Shown one piece after another: positions 60,720 through 64,000 of a stretch of DNA of 64,000 nucleotides. Location: NCBI GenBank assembly GCA_029964075.1, contig CM057144.1, positions 8,765,281-8,829,280 of the forward strand, given 5' to 3'. The translations under genes and the position numbers were made by a program. This DNA is from Patiria pectinifera. Lineage: Eukaryota > Echinodermata > Asteroidea > Valvatida > Asterinidae. The notes under the pieces are model-generated. The model ran no database searches. It worked only from the letters and a program-made list of their open reading frames with translations, and was not told where the DNA came from. The stretch's first letter is position 1. Every line of letters starts with the position of its first letter.

Positions 60720-61440
60720 GCTCAGTCTTTGGTAGGGCAGTGAGTATGGGTATGTCATTCTTTCCCACACCATGGGCACCAACTTCCCTGGCTAGGTGGG
60801 GCAGATGACCGTGCATTTTACCTTTTCCGGCTCTACTCGTTACCATGTGGGATGCAGATGACAACTGGAGGTGATTGATTTGTGAAGGTGAGTTTATTTC
60901 ACCTCATCTCGGTTTTGTTTTTGTGATTCTGCCTGGTGGTAACACTGGACCGCTTTGTCAAAGGCGAGGTCAGATTTGGACTGGAGATGATCCGACAATT
61001 TCTCATCTGACACCCCTACGACTATTCTATCTAGACTGTCTTTCAGTTCTGCATATTCATAGTAGTTGGCTAGACGGTACAGGTCCTGTATGAAAGCATC
61101 GATAGGTTCCCATGGCTGTTGCTTTCGTCTGTTAAAGCGAAGCCTTTTGTACGATGACATGACATTACGGCAGCCTTATTAAAGTGATTTCACCTTGCAA
61201 TTTCTTCATTGAGTCTTAGAGTTATTAGTATGTCATCAGCACAATCACCCATAGCATAGAGCAAGTGCTCACCTGTTCCTTTTGTTGCTTTTTGGTCAGG
61301 CCTGATGCTATTCGATAGCGTTCATAGCGCTTGATCCACTTTGGCCTTCGATTCATTTCCGCCATCAAATTTCCCTGGTAGCGGGAGATGAGTTGTTACT
61401 TGTAGCAGTCTTGATGCTTGGGGTGGATTAGAAGGCATTT
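60720..61440 (-). pseudogene. Gypsy gag with zinc knuckle
   Basis: Starts MPSNPPQASRLLQ and has PLPGKFDGG. After a frameshift it reads WIKRYERYRIASGL and LLYAMGDCADDIL, then RFNRRKQQPWEPIDAFIQDL and LDRIVVGVSDEKLSDHLQ, the standard Gypsy capsid order. A CCHC knuckle (CPWCGK, His, Cys spacing 2-4-4) lies at about 60745-60790 but with an internal stop. Several frameshifts. Confidence 0.8.
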
Positions 61441-61449
61441 TGCAGGTTC

Positions 61450-61466
61450 AGAGACCGCTGCCACCA
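61450..61466 (-). promoter_or_regulatory. Gypsy primer-binding site
   Basis: TGGTGGCAGCGGTC on the minus strand begins at the LTR border, the usual form of a tRNA primer site. Confidence 0.6.
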
Positions 61467-61599
61467 TGTAGTAATGTGACAAGAGATGGTTTTATGTGTT
61501 TATTTCAAGATGGCGACTTTTGGCAAGGTTATCGTATGTGCATAACATGGTGAACACAAGAGGGCGCTTTACAACATAACCACGTTGGCTTACTCTACG
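61467..61599 (-). repeat. Gypsy 5' LTR
   Basis: Shares tttatttcaagatggcgact, gcataacatggtgaacacaa and gagggcgc with 55064-55199. On the minus strand it ends ...attactaca directly before the PBS. Confidence 0.75.
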
Positions 61600-61699
61600 C
61601 CACGTTCTACAGCCACATGTAGCAAGATGCTGCATAAACATTGGACATAGGGCTGTTAAGGGCAAGTACCTGTATGTACAGTTGAACATGCATATATAT

Positions 61700-62200
61700 A
61701 TGCAGTATGTAATATACATTGTAAGTGTGTTGTGAATGAGGTTTTTTCCCAGGACATGCTATCTTTAAAAATTCATAACTTAAAAACTTTAAGAGCGCCC
61801 TCACAAAAAGTTCCCAAGATTGTTGCTTACATCATAAACCAACATCTGGAAAAAAGTTTCCAAAATTTGAAGCGTATATATTTTTGTAATTCAAAGGTCA
61901 TTTCATTAAGTAATTTCTCTGCGCTTCATGCTACAAATTTGGTTTTATTTCATGAAATGGAGACCATGCAAAGAGCTTTAAATAATAGACCTATGATGTA
62001 CAACTTTGTAGGTGCTATAGTTTTGGAGATACAAGTATTTCAAGTTCAGATGTCATGCTAATTAGCCAAAAGTTCATCTCAAAAACTAACAAGCCAAATT
62101 GCAAAAATAATTCAGTTCTGGGGGTATCTCATATATATACATGTAGGCTAATCATCACACCAAATATTTAAATTTGTTAGGGTTGGGTGAAAAATGACCA
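61700..62200 (+). repeat. Old repeat, uninterrupted copy (empty site)
   Basis: Full-length reverse-orientation homologue of 28480-28817 plus 51118-51300. The position equivalent to the 22.3-kb insertion is between 61878 and 61879 (agcgtata/tatttttg). About 75-80 percent similar by eye. Function unknown; probably an old DNA transposon whose outer end is ggtcattttcacccaac-like. Confidence 0.85.
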
Positions 62201-62419
62201 GTAAAACAAAGGTGGAAGGTAGATGGGGTACATGTAAGTACAAGGCATGGTACATGTATCTTACAAAATACAAGATTTCTTTTTAAGATATGTGTTACGT
62301 TTAAAGTTTGGGAAACAGATTTTGATGATTTTTCATATGAATATTCAAAGCGTAAACTATAGTCAAAAAGAGGAATAAGTCCTAAGAGGCTTTACTGTGC
62401 TTGATGCATTTTTATTGAT

Positions 62420-62576
62420 ATAGACCACTTGCAGATGCGTTTGATAATTGACGCGCGAAGGCGCGCGACGCCATGTTGTGGGACAGGCGTATATCTATCC
62501 ACGCACATTTTGTCCCATAACATGGCGTCGTGCACCTTCGCGCGTCAATTATCGATCGCATCTGCAAGCGGTCTAT
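62420..62576. mobile_element. 157-bp foldback MITE
   Basis: Two arms of about 65 bp, nearly perfectly complementary (tagaccacttgcagatgcg with cgcatctgcaagcggtcta; tgacgcgcgaaggcgcgcga with tcgtgcaccttcgcgcgtca), around a loop of about 25 bp. Flanking TA suggests a TA target. Transcribed with UPF3 it would form a long RNA hairpin. Confidence 0.85.
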
Positions 62577-62942
62577 TCGGTACAGATGATCAAAGCTAAC
62601 TCAGCCGTATTACCGTTTTAGCCTCGGTCTCAGAATAACAATAAAATTGCTGGGAATATGAGATTTGTCAATACGATTTAACAAATTAAAAATAATAAAA
62701 ACCATAACAAAAATAAATATCACCCAATATTTTCCAAATTATGTACACGTTTTGTCTGCATTAAGTCAAACAGGAATACGGGGATACAGAATATAGGACT
62801 GGAATTAAAAGTGTCCCTCAAAACTTTGTTTAGGAGACACAATAAATATAAATTGAACCCTGAAACGACATATACATCGCCCCCCCCCCCAAAAAAAAAC
62901 CAAGTAAGTTATTTGATTTGTCGGCTTTTTAAAGGATCCTAC
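62577..62942. other. Intron, nothing recognised
   Basis: AT-rich, with a C-run then A-run at 62881-62899 close to the UPF3 exon. Confidence 0.4.
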
Positions 62943-63049
62943 CTTCTGTCAGCTTTAACAAAACTCAGGTAGTTATTGTCTGGGAGTGGGGAAATCTGCT
63001 CCAGGAAATCAGCTTCAGTCAGGGTAGGAGGAAGGCATCGAATAACGAC
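62943..63049 (-). CDS. UPF3: UPF3 exon: start of RRM-like domain
   Basis: Thirty-five codons plus two bases. It begins VVIRCLPPTLTEADFLEQI, the first beta strand and helix of the UPF3 RRM-like domain; other animals have VVIRRLPP here, so Cys replaces the second Arg. It ends with FVKADR and a split Ser codon (AG/T). The acceptor is tgtgtag and the donor gtagga. The exon ends at the same place as the corresponding human UPF3B exon (recalled). This domain binds the MIF4G domain of UPF2 rather than RNA. The next exon lies 34.7 kb away, beyond a Gypsy element, a LINE and the 22.3-kb repeat block. The preceding exon with the start codon is not in 63050-64000. Confidence 0.95.
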
Positions 63050-63129
63050 CTACACAAAATGTGTACATTTGCCACAAAATAAAAAATTGAGCTCCTTTCA
63101 ATCAAAAAAAGAAAGAAAACTTGTGTTAA

Positions 63130-63650
63130 AGGGAATGTACATCATTGGCTTTTGCTGTAATTTTCAGAAATGGAGTATTTGAGGGGTTAGTATAATATAT
63201 CAAATATTGTTACACTGACATGTTTGAAGTTTTATTTTCGAAAATGCTGGAAAAACCAAGAAAAACAAATTGTTCAAGTAGTCTGGTTCCCTGACTCCAC
63301 TAAAGATGAAATGGATCAATTTATAGTTGCCAGAAAATTGTACGGTAAAGGAACCAGTCTAGCTGGCCTGCACCCGTTCATGAACATGTAACCAATACCA
63401 AACAAAATTTGGACTGAAAAAAGGTAAATTTGGAGCAGTAGTTGAAATATAGTTAGTTTTTTCCAACGGTGGTCGGCCGACCACCGTTGGAAATGTATAC
63501 AAAAATACAATTTTCTTGAAAATGACTTCACACCAGGTGCCATGATTTTACAGGATGCTTTAGACTCTCATTTACCAACATCCTAATAAGGTATTTCTTA
63601 AAAACTTGGTAGTTTTATTTTTCGATGTTTGCAAATGTTGTATATTCCCT
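63130..63650. mobile_element. 521-bp TTAA-flanked MITE
   Basis: Starts AGGGAATGTACA and ends with the inverse of AGGGAATATACA. TTAA lies directly on both sides (63126-63129, 63651-63654), the target of piggyBac and Kolobok elements. It lies just upstream of a UPF3 exon. Non-coding. Confidence 0.8.
63460..63493. repeat. 34-bp perfect palindrome
   Basis: TTTCCAACGGTGGTCGG followed immediately by its exact inverse complement, no loop. It sits within the TTAA-flanked MITE. Confidence 0.95.
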
Positions 63651-64000
63651 TTAAACACATAAAGCATGCCCTGCAACCCTAACTGTTCCCATGACACTTT
63701 TTGCCACCAAGAAGCCAGTGTATGTGATTAATAAATTGAATAGAATGTGAATATGAATCGAATAGATCATGTAGAAGGAATGAGTAAAAAAGAGACAAGA
63801 ACAGTGGTCCCATTCAAAAATTCAGCCAAAATCAACCTGTGGAAATACATGAATGTTAATTAATTTAAAAAACAAAAAGGATGTGCAATATATATATATA
63901 CAAGGCATGTATTTCCTTCTGTACTAACTTAAACTGTTGCATATGTCTTAAAGTAGCAGGGCACTAAATATATCTCATTTCTTGTTCTCAAAAACATGCA

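Larger units (their letters stand above)
55064..61599 (-). mobile_element. Ty3/Gypsy LTR retrotransposon, broken
   Basis: Short similar LTRs at both ends (61467-61599 and 55064-55199), PBS next to the 5' LTR, gag, zinc knuckle, protease end, reverse transcriptase and RNase H in order on the minus strand. The integrase is largely missing before the 3' LTR. A long-TIR transposon (57253-60715) splits it between the gag zinc knuckle and the protease region. Confidence 0.88.
2801..63049 (-). other. UPF3: UPF3 gene, internal part (six exons seen)
   Basis: Six minus-strand exons with GT/AG borders join in frame: 107, 107, 99, 108, 56 and 201 nt, giving 226 codons without a stop. Junction phases agree throughout (2, 1, 1, 1, 0). 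The protein order matches animal UPF3A/UPF3B: RRM-like domain, conserved middle region, then a charged Arg/Glu/Lys tail. UPF3 bridges the exon-junction complex and UPF2 to trigger nonsense-mediated mRNA decay and shuttles between nucleus and cytoplasm (known for the family). Introns are 34709, 6659, 10012, 437 and 7754 bp. The start codon exon should lie above 64000. The C-terminal exons, with the exon-junction-complex binding motif, should lie below 1; I searched 1-2800 by eye and found none. One UPF3 gene is usual in invertebrates; A versus B cannot be assigned. Confidence 0.93.

Overview
This is animal (eukaryotic) DNA. The only host gene I can support is an internal part of UPF3, the nonsense-mediated mRNA decay factor, on the minus strand. 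Six coding exons (62943-63049, 28127-28233, 21369-21467, 11249-11356, 10756-10811, 2801-3001) join in frame into 226 codons. They cover the UPF2-binding RRM-like domain, the conserved middle region and the start of the Arg/Glu/Lys-rich tail. The first coding exon and the C-terminal exons, including the exon-junction-complex motif, were not found and probably lie outside the window. Introns run from 437 bp to 34.7 kb. The transposon mix (L2/CR1-like LINE, tRNA SINE sharing the LINE tail, DIRS-like and Ty3/Gypsy elements, many MITEs, Helitron-like repeats) and abundant words such as acatgtacatgta suggest a marine invertebrate. I cannot name the phylum with confidence.

Almost everything else is mobile DNA inside the UPF3 introns. 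1-2800: downstream intron with small repeats. 3331-6665, 17655-19380 and 28818-51117: blocks of one repeat family rich in the CRE palindrome TGACGTCA. 6750-8600 and 13150-14400: decayed DIRS-like retroelements. 8612-12524: three TIR elements. 15010-17386: a 135-bp tandem repeat and a TIR element. 22707-23753: a Gypsy LTR with primer-binding site, then a tRNA SINE. 35415-37388: a 2-kb TIR element inside the CRE block. 51304-54580: a decayed L2/CR1-like LINE. 55064-61599: a decayed Gypsy element interrupted by a long-TIR transposon, itself interrupted by a third. 61700-62200, 62420-62576 and 63130-63650: an old repeat and two MITEs around the first exon in view.

The main discovery is the 28818-51117 block. 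Its flanks, 28480-28817 and 51118-51300, are the two halves of one old repeat, and an uninterrupted reverse-strand copy of that repeat lies at 61700-62200. The whole 22.3 kb therefore entered at one site. Its ends recur at a second, nested and inverted insertion (38673-47754): one end is a CTAGT terminus preceded by a hairpin and by an inverted copy of the GGCTGTTTCGG motif; the other end is a hairpin starting with that same motif. This asymmetric-inverted-repeat-plus-terminal-hairpin layout matches what is known of Helitron2/Helentron rolling-circle elements. The nested element holds four head-to-tail 2.2-kb units, as rolling-circle concatemers would. No helicase/Rep gene is visible, so all copies appear non-autonomous.
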